A stretch of DNA of 64,000 bases from CAYYMH01 sp964472785 (GTDB taxonomy: Bacteria > Zhuqueibacterota > Zhuqueibacteria > Thermofontimicrobiales > Thermofontimicrobiaceae), in the NCBI GenBank assembly GCA_964472785.1, contig CAYYMH010000005.1, positions 62,001-126,000 on the forward strand. Reading direction: 5' to 3'. Numbering within the stretch: the stretch's first letter is position 1; each line of letters opens with the position of its first letter. The notes beneath the pieces were generated by a model that saw nothing but the letters and a program-made list of their open reading frames with translations, did not search any database and had not been told where the DNA came from. A program made the position numbers and the translations under genes. Below, one piece after another: positions 16,733 through 24,368 of this stretch.

Positions 16733-17509
16733 ATGAAAGGAAAATCAGTATTAATTGACCTCTCGAAATGCATAGGCTGCCGGGGATGTCAGGTGGCATG
16801 TAAACAGTGGAATCAGCTTCCCGGAGAAAAAACGGTCAATGTCGGATCGCACCAGAATCCGCAGGAACTATCTGCCAATACCTGGACTTTGGTTCGTTTC
16901 AAGGAAACGGAAAGTAATGGCAAGGTAGATTGGACGTTTTTTAAGGATCAATGCCGTCACTGCCTGGAACCTCCATGTAAGGCTGCAGCAGATGATTATG
17001 CACCGGGATCGATCGTAATGGATTTCTCAGGAGCCCTGGTCTTTTTAAAGGAAACAAAAAAGATCACTGAAGACATGGAATATATTTGTCCGTATGGCCT
17101 TCCGCAAAAAGATGAAAAAAGCGGAAGCTGGTTTAAGTGCAACTTTTGTTTTGATCGCATTGCCAATGGACAAATTCCGGCTTGTGTCAAGGCGTGTCCT
17201 ACTGGCACTTTGATTTTCGGGGATCGAGATGAAATATTGGCGCTGGGAAATCAACGTGTGAGGGAGTTAAACAAAGACTATCCGAACGCCACGCTGCTGG
17301 ATGCTGATGATGTGCGCTGGATTTATTTGCTGCATGAACCGGAAGAGTACTTCCAGATCGGCTTGCGCGATTTGGAACGATCTGACCGCTATGCCTGGCG
17401 TAAGCTACTACAACCAATTGCTCCGATATCGTTGGCAGTGGGTGGCTTAGCATTGTTGTTTGAAAAACGAGAGCAACGGATGAAAGAGAAGCAAAAAGAT
17501 GATGTTTAA
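16733..17509 (+). CDS. fdoH: Formate dehydrogenase iron-sulfur (beta) subunit
   Basis: 258 aa from the second ATG (16733), 5 nt after GGAGGTG; the ATG at 16730 overlaps the stop of the catalytic gene and is too close to that site. Four cysteine groups for four [4Fe-4S] clusters are visible: CIGCRGCQVACKQW, CRHCLEPPC, a C-x-YG region with CNFCFDR, and CVKACPTG. The C-terminus has one hydrophobic stretch (about PIAPISLAVGGLALLF), like the membrane anchor of FdnH. It carries electrons from the selenoprotein towards the membrane. No cytochrome b subunit (FdnI) gene follows, which is unusual for this enzyme type. Confidence 0.93.
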   Translation: MKGKSVLIDLSKCIGCRGCQVACKQWNQLPGEKTVNVGSHQNPQELSANTWTLVRFKETESNGKVDWTFFKDQCRHCLEPPCKAAADDYAPGSIVMDFSGALVFLKETKKITEDMEYICPYGLPQKDEKSGSWFKCNFCFDRIANGQIPACVKACPTGTLIFGDRDEILALGNQRVRELNKDYPNATLLDADDVRWIYLLHEPEEYFQIGLRDLERSDRYAWRKLLQPIAPISLAVGGLALLFEKREQRMKEKQKDDV

Positions 17510-18242
17510 TCGACAATTTAGCTTAATCGGTTTGATTGCCATCCTCTTAATGGGGATGGCAATCATCCCAAATCATAAAATTGGGACTGAAAAAGCACTT
17601 CTGAAAATTGGCGATTCGTTCCCTGATATTAAATTTGAAGGGAGCTTAAATCTCCTTGATCGAAATTACCTGGGCCTGTCGGATAGCTTAAATTTTACAC
17701 TGCATGATATTGAGGCAAATTTAATTTTTGTTGAATTCCTCAATAAATTTTGTGTCCATTGTCAACAGCAAGCCGTAATATTGAATGAACTGTTTGAAGA
17801 TATTCAACGTGATTCAATACTGCGAAACCAGGTAAAAATGCTGGGCGTGGGCATGGGAAATAGTCGCTATCAAATGCAGACCTACCGAACAGAGAAGGCT
17901 ATCCCCTTTCCTCTGGTCCCGGATCAGAATTTTGTAATTCACGAGGCGTTGGGAAGGCCCAAAGCGCCGTTTATTGTTTTATTCAAAAAGACAGCAGATG
18001 GCAAGGGGATTGTCAGCGCTACTTTTTTGGGATTGATTTCCTCAAAGGAGCTATTTTTATCCACGCTGGAGAAGCTGTTACAACCAAACGTCGATGTAAT
18101 GGCAGAAACGGTGGATCAACAAATTGAGCCACAAGCTGAAACACCAACTGAGGAAATGACAGAGGAAAATTTTGAAAAATTAGTCAAAGATCATCTTAAA
18201 CATCAGGGCTATCGCATTCTGAAAAACTGTTTGACAAATTAA
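17499..18242 (+). CDS. TlpA/ResA-like thioredoxin-fold protein
   Basis: 247 aa, overlapping the Fe-S subunit by 11 bases, so in the same operon. An N-terminal hydrophobic segment (LIGLIAILLMGMAII) is a signal or anchor that places the rest outside the cytoplasm. The AhpC/TSA-type redoxin domain has GDSFPDIKF, the redox pair CVHC (Cys85, Cys88) and a cis-Pro segment KAPFIVLF. The tail is acidic with EPQAETPTEE. It may be a thiol reductant for haem ligation or for the dehydrogenase itself, or it may accept electrons; the sequence does not decide. It occupies the slot where a cytochrome b subunit is normally found. Confidence 0.75.
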   Translation: MMFNRQFSLIGLIAILLMGMAIIPNHKIGTEKALLKIGDSFPDIKFEGSLNLLDRNYLGLSDSLNFTLHDIEANLIFVEFLNKFCVHCQQQAVILNELFEDIQRDSILRNQVKMLGVGMGNSRYQMQTYRTEKAIPFPLVPDQNFVIHEALGRPKAPFIVLFKKTADGKGIVSATFLGLISSKELFLSTLEKLLQPNVDVMAETVDQQIEPQAETPTEEMTEENFEKLVKDHLKHQGYRILKNCLTN

Positions 18243-18399
18243 AACAACAAGCTATGATCAAGGATGTGAGATAGAGCAACTTAATTATTTTTGTAACTAA
18301 TAGTTATCGAAAATTCAGAAATGATCAATTTATTCAACTTCACGGATTGAGTAAAATTAACTAATAAAAAATCAAACAAAAATTGAGGAGTTTGACCAA

Positions 18400-19497
18400 A
18401 TGAGAAGAGCAATTTTTATCTTAATTCTAATCCTAATAATTGTGCCCACATTATTGGCGCAAGTGCAATTAAAGCCCTACGGTTTTATCAAAGGCGATAT
18501 GGTTTATAGCATGAAAAGTGTAGCATCCTTCGGCGCAGAAAATCTATCTGCCTCACAGCTTGCTACCGGAATCGACCAGGCCGCTCTGGGATTTACGGCG
18601 CAGCATTCGCGGTTCGGTTTGAAAGGCAGCGTAGGTGACGACGATTTAAAGGTCGGTGGAACGCTGGAGCTGGATTTCTATTGGGGAGGTTTCGACGCCA
18701 ACGCCCGTCCACGGATTCGGCTGGCTTACGCATCAATGGCAAAGGGTAACATGGAGTTGCGTTTTGGTCAGCAATGGGATCTGTTTTCACCAGTTAATGC
18801 CAGTACCAACAACACCAACGGCAATATGTGGTACGCCGGCAACTATGGTTTTCGCCGCGCCCAGATCCAATTTCATTACAAGATGCCGATGGAAAACATG
18901 ACACCGATGCTGCAATTATCAATCGGTGAAGCCGCCAAAGAAGCAGCCGGGCTGGGAGACGATAACAAAGCCGCATTTCCCATGATTCAGGGTCGGCTTT
19001 CATCTAAATTTATGCAAAATTACGGTATCGGCGTGTATTTTGTCCATGCCAAATTCGATCCCGATCCTGAAGTGGATGATGACGAATACAATACATCCGG
19101 CTTTGGTGTTGATTTTAATCTGGCATTCAGCCCTATGTTCACCCTCAAAGGTGAAGTTAATTCAGGCACAAATTTAAACAACGCCAACCTGTTCACCGGC
19201 GCTGGCAGTGGTGACGCTGATGTTGATAAAAAAAGCATGGGCTTCTGGTTTAACGCTATCTCCAAACCTTCTACAAGCGTCAACTTTGTGCTGGGCTATG
19301 GAATGGACAAAAACCAAACCGATAATTTAGATGACGGTCATATCGAACAAAACAGCGTTATCTACGGCGACATTATTTTTCCTTTTGATCACGGTTTTTC
19401 AATCGCTTTAGAAGTTCAAAACATTTCAACCAAAATTAAAGGTGGAGACACCCATTCTGCCATGGTCTTTGATATTGCCGGAAAAATTGTTTTTTAA
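18400..19497 (+). CDS. Outer-membrane porin-like beta-barrel
   Basis: 365 aa with a signal peptide ending near TLLAQ. The body alternates hydrophobic and polar residues in short strands (SRFGLKGSVGDDDLKVGGTL, MELRFGQQWDLFSP, FMQNYGIGVYFVHAKF) and ends in phenylalanine (DIAGKIVF), the typical last-strand signal for BAM insertion. It resembles DcaP-like or general porins with a Q-x-[WD] mid-segment. It has its own ribosome site (TTGAGGAG) and terminator and sits directly after the formate dehydrogenase genes, so it could admit formate or another small anion; the substrate is inferred only from place. Confidence 0.75.
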   Translation: MRRAIFILILILIIVPTLLAQVQLKPYGFIKGDMVYSMKSVASFGAENLSASQLATGIDQAALGFTAQHSRFGLKGSVGDDDLKVGGTLELDFYWGGFDANARPRIRLAYASMAKGNMELRFGQQWDLFSPVNASTNNTNGNMWYAGNYGFRRAQIQFHYKMPMENMTPMLQLSIGEAAKEAAGLGDDNKAAFPMIQGRLSSKFMQNYGIGVYFVHAKFDPDPEVDDDEYNTSGFGVDFNLAFSPMFTLKGEVNSGTNLNNANLFTGAGSGDADVDKKSMGFWFNAISKPSTSVNFVLGYGMDKNQTDNLDDGHIEQNSVIYGDIIFPFDHGFSIALEVQNISTKIKGGDTHSAMVFDIAGKIVF

Positions 19498-19504
19498 AGT
19501 CATT

Positions 19505-19541
19505 AAAATCGGCATATTTCAGAAAGAGATATGCCGATTTT
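19505..19541 (+). terminator. Rho-independent terminator of the porin gene
   Basis: AAAATCGGCATAT and ATATGCCGATTTT form a perfect 13-bp stem 8 bases after the porin stop, ending in a T run. Confidence 0.85.
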
Positions 19542-19640
19542 AAATTTCATAAAATAGATGCTGAAAATTGAAGTTATTCAGCTCAGCGAATAAGTAACTG
19601 TACAGCAGTTAAAATTTTTATACATTATCTCCGAGTTTTT

Positions 19641-19720
19641 CCGCCTAAGGGGTAACCTAAGGCGGATCGACCGATAGGGTTTGAGAGGAAACGCTCAAGC
19701 CTCCCGTGCTTGGAAAGGAG
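19641..19720 (+). ncRNA. Candidate structured leader RNA (riboswitch-like), type uncertain
   Basis: A 10-bp stem with one mismatch (CCGCCTAAGG 19641-19650, CCTAAGGCGG 19656-19665), a second stem TTGAG/CTCAA (19681-19698) and an alternative stem CAAGC/GCTTG (19696-19712) lie just before a strong AAAGGAG ribosome site (19714-19720). CTCC at 19701-19704 can pair with the GGAG of that site, so ribosome access could be switched. The GCCTCCC ... GGAAAGGAG ending recalls the Moco/Tuco RNA motif, and a molybdenum or tungsten enzyme operon is adjacent, but I cannot confirm the match. It differs from a cobalamin switch: no B12 box is seen. Confidence 0.4.
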
Positions 19721-19728
19721 ATCCTGAA

Positions 19729-19872
19729 ATGATCTACGAATTTACCTCAAATCAAATCTGCTTGGGACATCTCTTTTCAATCAAAAACAAATCTCGGTGG
19801 CTGATAAACAGTGATCATCAAGGCACTGAAGCACGGCAACACGAGAAACCGATCAATTCTATTTTGTTGTAA
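19729..19872 (+). CDS. Small ORF behind the structured leader
   Basis: 47 aa from ATG 19729, eight bases after AAAGGAG. Not recognised; no membrane segment or motif (MIYEFTSNQICLGHLFSIKN at the start). It could be a real small protein, a leader peptide or the 5' remnant of a lost gene whose leader survives. The same frame is open upstream to 19681 but that part lies in the RNA stems. Confidence 0.35.
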   Translation: MIYEFTSNQICLGHLFSIKNKSRWLINSDHQGTEARQHEKPINSILL

Positions 19873-20017
19873 ATAGGATGTGTCCAAAAATTTCTCTCGA
19901 CCTTACAGTTTAAAAAAATGTGGCTAACTTCAATAAATATGAAGCAATAAGAATGCTTACATTTTACAAATTGATTAAATAGCTTTAATGACTTAACAAA
20001 TCAACCCAGGAGGTATT

Positions 20018-20797
20018 ATGCGTTTTAAGCTAATTCTTGTCTCAATGTTTTTTTTCATGGCATGGTTTACGAATTGTGACAAAAACAGCCCGACATCTGT
20101 TAATCCGGATTCGGATGGTTTTTTCTGGATCCATTTTCAAAATGACTCCACCAAAGTGAACTTTAACGATCTGCCTAAAATCGACGCCGATGGCGAAACT
20201 GCTATCCAGCTCAGTGCTTTTATTGATACCACAATTATTCCCCCATATCGGGATAAAAATGGTGGTGCCCACGAGGCGAGAAGACTATATGCTTATCAAA
20301 TTACAGGGGATGATGGTTTTTCAGCTTCGGTAAAGGGTTATCCGAATAATAGTTGGGAACATCTGACGCTGGGACATGTGCTCACCGATACCAGGTTGGT
20401 TGTTTTTCCTGATGATAAAATTGATATTGCCGGAGCTTACAATGTAAAAAACGCTCGTCATATTTACATTCATCGTAAATTCGACATTTCCTCCCCGGAC
20501 ACGACAGCTTTTATCGAATTGCGCACAGTCACTCCAATTTCGGTAACCAATCCAGAAGGGAACGTCGAAGATGGACTGCCTTTAATGGATTTAGTTTCAG
20601 GTTATATTACAGCGCCCGAAAATTATCGTTATGAGATCATTGCGCTGGATGGCTACACGCCACCGACAGATCTGGATTGGAATCAATTTCAGACAGGGTA
20701 CTGGTTGCTGGATAGTAAAAAAACCATGTTTACCGATTCGACGGTGGCTATTGGAAAATATCAAATCAGAGTGTTGGAAAAAATTTTGGCGAATTAA
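20018..20797 (+). CDS. Putative lipoprotein with two similar domains, partner of TonB receptor
   Basis: 259 aa. The hydrophobic lead ends FTNC, a poor lipobox but followed by the Asp/Lys/Asn linker of exported lipoproteins. The body looks internally duplicated: YAYQITGDDGFSASV ... WEHLTLGHVLTDTRLVVFPD is echoed by YRYEIIALDGYTPPT ... WNQFQTGYWLLDSKKTMFTD in the second half. The pattern resembles the sulfite-oxidase-type molybdopterin-binding fold seen in small FCB lipoproteins, but no cofactor cysteine is evident. GGAGG precedes the ATG, and the receptor starts directly after its stop, so the two probably form a surface uptake pair. Ligand unknown. Confidence 0.6.
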   Translation: MRFKLILVSMFFFMAWFTNCDKNSPTSVNPDSDGFFWIHFQNDSTKVNFNDLPKIDADGETAIQLSAFIDTTIIPPYRDKNGGAHEARRLYAYQITGDDGFSASVKGYPNNSWEHLTLGHVLTDTRLVVFPDDKIDIAGAYNVKNARHIYIHRKFDISSPDTTAFIELRTVTPISVTNPEGNVEDGLPLMDLVSGYITAPENYRYEIIALDGYTPPTDLDWNQFQTGYWLLDSKKTMFTDSTVAIGKYQIRVLEKILAN

Positions 20798-22744
20798 ATG
20801 AAGATAATTAAAATATTTGCATTGAGTTTGTTGATTGTTTTCCAGCTTAATAAAATGGCAGTTTCTCAGTCCCAATATTATGTTCAGGGAGATTCTATTT
20901 TTCAAATATACCGACTTCAGGAGGTTTTGGTTTATGGAAGCCGCGAGCAAATTCCATCATCGATGTTGGTCGAAATCGATCAGCAACAAATGCAAGCCAG
21001 AAACTCAATAACGGTTTCCGAGTTGCTGAAATTTGAGCCTGGCTTGAATTTGACATCAGGCTATAAAGGTGAAAGCGAAACGCGAATTCGTGGTTTTCGA
21101 TCGCATGATGTGTTGGTGCTTGTCGACGGTCGTCCTGTCAATCCGGGATATTACGGTAGAGTTGATCTTTCTATGTTGCCATTGGATAACCTGGCAAAAA
21201 TTACCATTATCAAGGGTCCGGCATCGGTCGCTTTCGGAGCCAACAGCATGGGTGGCGTTATTAATATCGTCACCCATAACGGATTGGAAAATTCTCGCAC
21301 CGTAATTGAAACTAAATTAGGTAAATATCAGTTTCGCCGGTTGAATTTGAATCACAGTCAACAGATTGGCCAGTTTAATTATTGGATTTCTGGTTACGAG
21401 CATCATGCAAATGGCTTTCGAATGAGCGATAAGTTTCAGCCCAACAAATATGAAAATGGCGGTATGAGGGAAATGAGTTTTTATCATAAAATGGGAATCA
21501 GCAGTAAACTGGGTTATCAACACAGTGAAGCCTTATTGATAACAGTTGCTTCAGAATATCATTGGGCAAAAAAAGACATACCGGTTGCCATCCGTTTTGT
21601 TCCGGGTATTGCTCCCCGCTATTGGCGATTTCCGAATTGGGAGCGATACAGCGGTACGATCAGCAGCGAGTGGAAAACGGACCCCCGGTTAACTTGGAAA
21701 TCAGTACTGTTCGCGGATGCTTACAACGATAGGCTGATTGAATACAAAACTTCTGAAATGACTAAGGATCAGGTAGAATGGAATTCGTTACTGAAAAATT
21801 TCACAATAGGTGGATTAATCCACGGACATTACCGACCGTCGAAAAAACATCAACTTCTGGCAGGGATTCAGTTTCGCCAGGATAGGATAAGAAAGAAAGC
21901 GGATGAAGATAAACCGTGGGAGGATCATTTTGCCCTGACCGGCTCGTTATTTTTGCAGGATGATTTTCAGCCCTGGAAAAATACAACGCTTACACTGGGC
22001 GTGGGGTATCATTTTCATCAAATCGACATCGGAAATGCCAACGGAAAATTTTCGCCGATGTTAAGCCTTCAGCAGCAATTTCCCGATAATTGGAAGTTAT
22101 TTTCCAGTTATTCTCATACGGTTCGCTTTCCAACGTTGCATAAACTGTACGGCCAGACATCCGGAAATCCTGAACTTCGGCCTGAGTCTGCTGACAAAAT
22201 TGAGTTGGGATTTAATAAAATATTTTTCTTCAGAAATCGCGATCAATATTTTTCTGCTGATCTGGCATTATTTTACAATAAAATGAACGATCTTATCTAT
22301 CGCACCACCCGTTCGCTGCGCTATAAAAACATTTCTCAGGCAGCCATGCAGGGCGTTGAAGTGAGAACCAATTGGTCATTACACAAATATTTCGCTGGCG
22401 AGTTCAGCTATAGTTTTATTGCTTTTCCCCAGACCGTTCAGGATGTTAAGGACTATTTGCCAACCAATAAAGTCCGCCTCATGTTCAATATTACAACTGA
22501 CTTTGGTACGACACTTAACTATGAGGTAAATTTTATTGACGATCGACAGTTTTATTACACCAGAGAGTTTGAGGTCACACTGCCGGACTATTTTGTCCAT
22601 AATGTAAATATTATTCAGGCACTAACAAAAGGCATCAGTCTTCGCTTAGAGGGAACCAATCTGCTGGATAAATATTATGAAGAGGAGTTCGGCTATCCCC
22701 AGCCAGGAAGGCAGATTATGGGTGGGATTCGAGTGTCATTTTAG
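20798..22744 (+). CDS. TonB-dependent outer-membrane receptor
   Basis: 648 aa with a signal peptide. Plug domain: VSELLKFEPGLNLTSGYKGE, TRIRGFRSHDVLVLVDGRP, then the VAFGANSMGGVINIVT segment. The C-terminal barrel has GTNLLDKYYEEEFGYPQPG and ends in the aromatic last strand (GGIRVSF). It uses ExbBD-TonB energy to import a scarce ligand. It begins at the base after the stop of the 20018 lipoprotein. Being next to a molybdo/tungsto-enzyme operon and a candidate Moco-like leader, oxyanion or metallophore import is possible but unproven; it resembles BtuB/CirA-type receptors more than SusC. Confidence 0.88.
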   Translation: MKIIKIFALSLLIVFQLNKMAVSQSQYYVQGDSIFQIYRLQEVLVYGSREQIPSSMLVEIDQQQMQARNSITVSELLKFEPGLNLTSGYKGESETRIRGFRSHDVLVLVDGRPVNPGYYGRVDLSMLPLDNLAKITIIKGPASVAFGANSMGGVINIVTHNGLENSRTVIETKLGKYQFRRLNLNHSQQIGQFNYWISGYEHHANGFRMSDKFQPNKYENGGMREMSFYHKMGISSKLGYQHSEALLITVASEYHWAKKDIPVAIRFVPGIAPRYWRFPNWERYSGTISSEWKTDPRLTWKSVLFADAYNDRLIEYKTSEMTKDQVEWNSLLKNFTIGGLIHGHYRPSKKHQLLAGIQFRQDRIRKKADEDKPWEDHFALTGSLFLQDDFQPWKNTTLTLGVGYHFHQIDIGNANGKFSPMLSLQQQFPDNWKLFSSYSHTVRFPTLHKLYGQTSGNPELRPESADKIELGFNKIFFFRNRDQYFSADLALFYNKMNDLIYRTTRSLRYKNISQAAMQGVEVRTNWSLHKYFAGEFSYSFIAFPQTVQDVKDYLPTNKVRLMFNITTDFGTTLNYEVNFIDDRQFYYTREFEVTLPDYFVHNVNIIQALTKGISLRLEGTNLLDKYYEEEFGYPQPGRQIMGGIRVSF

Positions 22745-23010
22745 AATGGATTCAATCAGTTTAAAACAGCAGAATCGTTAAGGGATTAATGTCAACAAGT
22801 TGGTAAAATGGTTTTTTTATAAATCAGCACTTCGTTGATTAGAAAATAGAAGAGATATGCCAGTTTTTTTTCTTAAAGGTAAGCCAATAACGGAAAATAT
22901 TGGATAGTGGGCCGGAGATTATTGTTTATGACAGGTGCACGGTGGACGCTCCGGTCCATCTTTCTATCGTTTACTCCAAAATAAACCGGGTTACCTATTA
23001 TAGAATATCG

Positions 23011-23628
23011 TCAGTTCAAATCATAATAATCTGGCTTTATCGCTTCAACATAATATTCATCACGGTTATCCGTAACACGCGAAACCATAAAATTATTATG
23101 CTCAAACTCATTGCCAAGTTCGTTGCCGGCTGGCAGGATGTGATTCGCCACGACTCCGTTTAGTTCGCTATGAAATTGATTTAATTCATCGCTGCCACGC
23201 AAATGTACGATGGCAACTTTTCCTCCCGGTTTCAGAACCCGCCAAAATTCGTTGATCGCCTGCGTTTTGTCGTTAATGTGTGGAAATGCATGGAAGGCGA
23301 TGACGCGGTCGAAAAAGTCATCTTTAAATGGTAGAAATTGGGCATCAGCGCAAAGGATGTTGATTATACCGTTTTTATTTTTAAAGGCTTCGGAAACCAT
23401 GCATTCGGCAAAATCCAATGCGTACACATTTCCCTGATCTTGAGTCAGTGTTTTGAGAATCGGAAAGAGAATCCCGGTGCCGCAGCCAATATCGAGGATA
23501 TTTTGAGATTGAGCCAATCCCACCCGGGAAAGTAATTTAAATATTTTTTTGTAATTATCAGTTTGTTTGTTTTCCCAAGCGGGAGCGAGATCATTAAAAT
23601 AGGTTCGGGTTAATAAATGATTATTCAT
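23011..23628 (-). CDS. Class I SAM-dependent methyltransferase
   Basis: 205 aa from ATG 23628, which overlaps the stop of the upstream ECF-like gene as ATGA; a longer start at 23658 would run into that gene. Rossmann motif I is ILDIGCGTGILF, followed by VYALDFAECMV, CADAQFLPF and a motif IV-like DRVIAFHAFPHI, then RVLKPGGKVAIVH: the Methyltransf_11/UbiE-like pattern. Substrate unknown. Coupled to a probable metal-uptake membrane protein and downstream of nikR and a TonB receptor, it may modify a metallophore or tetrapyrrole, but that is inference. Confidence 0.8.
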   Translation of the reverse strand: MNNHLLTRTYFNDLAPAWENKQTDNYKKIFKLLSRVGLAQSQNILDIGCGTGILFPILKTLTQDQGNVYALDFAECMVSEAFKNKNGIINILCADAQFLPFKDDFFDRVIAFHAFPHINDKTQAINEFWRVLKPGGKVAIVHLRGSDELNQFHSELNGVVANHILPAGNELGNEFEHNNFMVSRVTDNRDEYYVEAIKPDYYDLN

Positions 23629-24140
23629 GATTTTTGATCGACAATTTTGAATTTCCATAACATTTTTAATAAAAGAGGAATTAGAATGAATTGAAGAGCG
23701 ACACCGGGTAGCGACTGCAATAATTTATAAGCTGAAAAAAGCTCACCCGGTAAATTGAATAATGGTGCAATGATAAATCCTGCGATCACCAGAGAAATCC
23801 GCTCCGCAAGAATACCGATGATTAAACACCACCAGAAGGACCACGCTTTCCGATGATATAAATAGGAAACCGTACCAGCAGCAGCCAACCCTTCGATGCT
23901 CATGATAACTGCCGTCGGAAAAAGCGGCGGCATCCCGGTGATAAAAGCGGAAACCCAGGGACCAAACACACCAACGGAAATCGCATAGGGAAATCTGATC
24001 AAAAATCCAGCTAAAATGATTGGGATAAACATCGGTAAAAAGATAGCGCCGGCTCCCACAAAGTGAAAAACAAGCGGTACGGTGACACACAACGCCAAAA
24101 AAAGAGCAATTAATGTTAATTGATGTGTTTGGCTTTTCAT
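23625..24140 (-). CDS. ECF-type S-component-like membrane protein
   Basis: 171 aa with five or six hydrophobic helices: LTLIALFLALCVTVPLVFHF at the start, then FLPMFIPIILAGFLIRFPYA, a GPWVSAFITGMPPLFPTAVI segment and a C-terminal LQFILIPLLLKML. The size and pattern fit ECF transporter substrate-binding subunits. No EcfA or EcfT genes are in the window, so it would use a shared module elsewhere or act alone. Its place after nikR and a TonB receptor on the same strand suggests nickel or a nickel chelate. Short overlap with the methyltransferase implies coupled translation. Confidence 0.65.
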   Translation of the reverse strand: MKSQTHQLTLIALFLALCVTVPLVFHFVGAGAIFLPMFIPIILAGFLIRFPYAISVGVFGPWVSAFITGMPPLFPTAVIMSIEGLAAAGTVSYLYHRKAWSFWWCLIIGILAERISLVIAGFIIAPLFNLPGELFSAYKLLQSLPGVALQFILIPLLLKMLWKFKIVDQKS

Positions 24141-24171
24141 ACGTTGATTATTCGTTTGATAAAAAAAAATA

Positions 24172-24341
24172 TATGATTAGGTCATCTGTTCAGAAATAAA
24201 TCGTCAAACTTATTATAGTATTGAAAGTTAAATAGCTACATCCCCCCTTGCCCCCCTTCAAAGGGGAGATTTTTAAGAGTCCCCCTTTGAAGGGGGATTT
24301 AGGGGGATGTTAATAATTGAAAGCTGAACAGAAAACCCAAT
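24172..24341 (+). repeat. 170-bp dispersed element, copy 1
   Basis: Its reverse complement recurs at 58763-58932 with few differences. Short inverted ends TCTGTTCAG and CTGAACAGA and inner C-rich/G-rich palindromes (CCCCCTTTGAAGGGGG type) give it a MITE-like form. It sits between the ECF-like gene and the TonB receptor and may interrupt or attenuate that transcript. Confidence 0.8.
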
Positions 24342-24368
24342 TATAAAAATTATTAATCAAAATAATGA

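Noticed and set aside
19542..20017. Cobalamin riboswitch before the TonB receptor
   Set aside because: No B12-box or other conserved cobalamin-switch element is visible; the RNA is kept as type uncertain.
23629..23658. Longer N-terminus for the methyltransferase
   Set aside because: It would overlap the upstream gene by 34 bases; ATG 23628 gives the usual 4-base ATGA overlap.
24240..24310. C-rich/G-rich palindrome as a terminator
   Set aside because: The same sequence recurs inside the 170-bp element at 58763, so it is part of a dispersed repeat.
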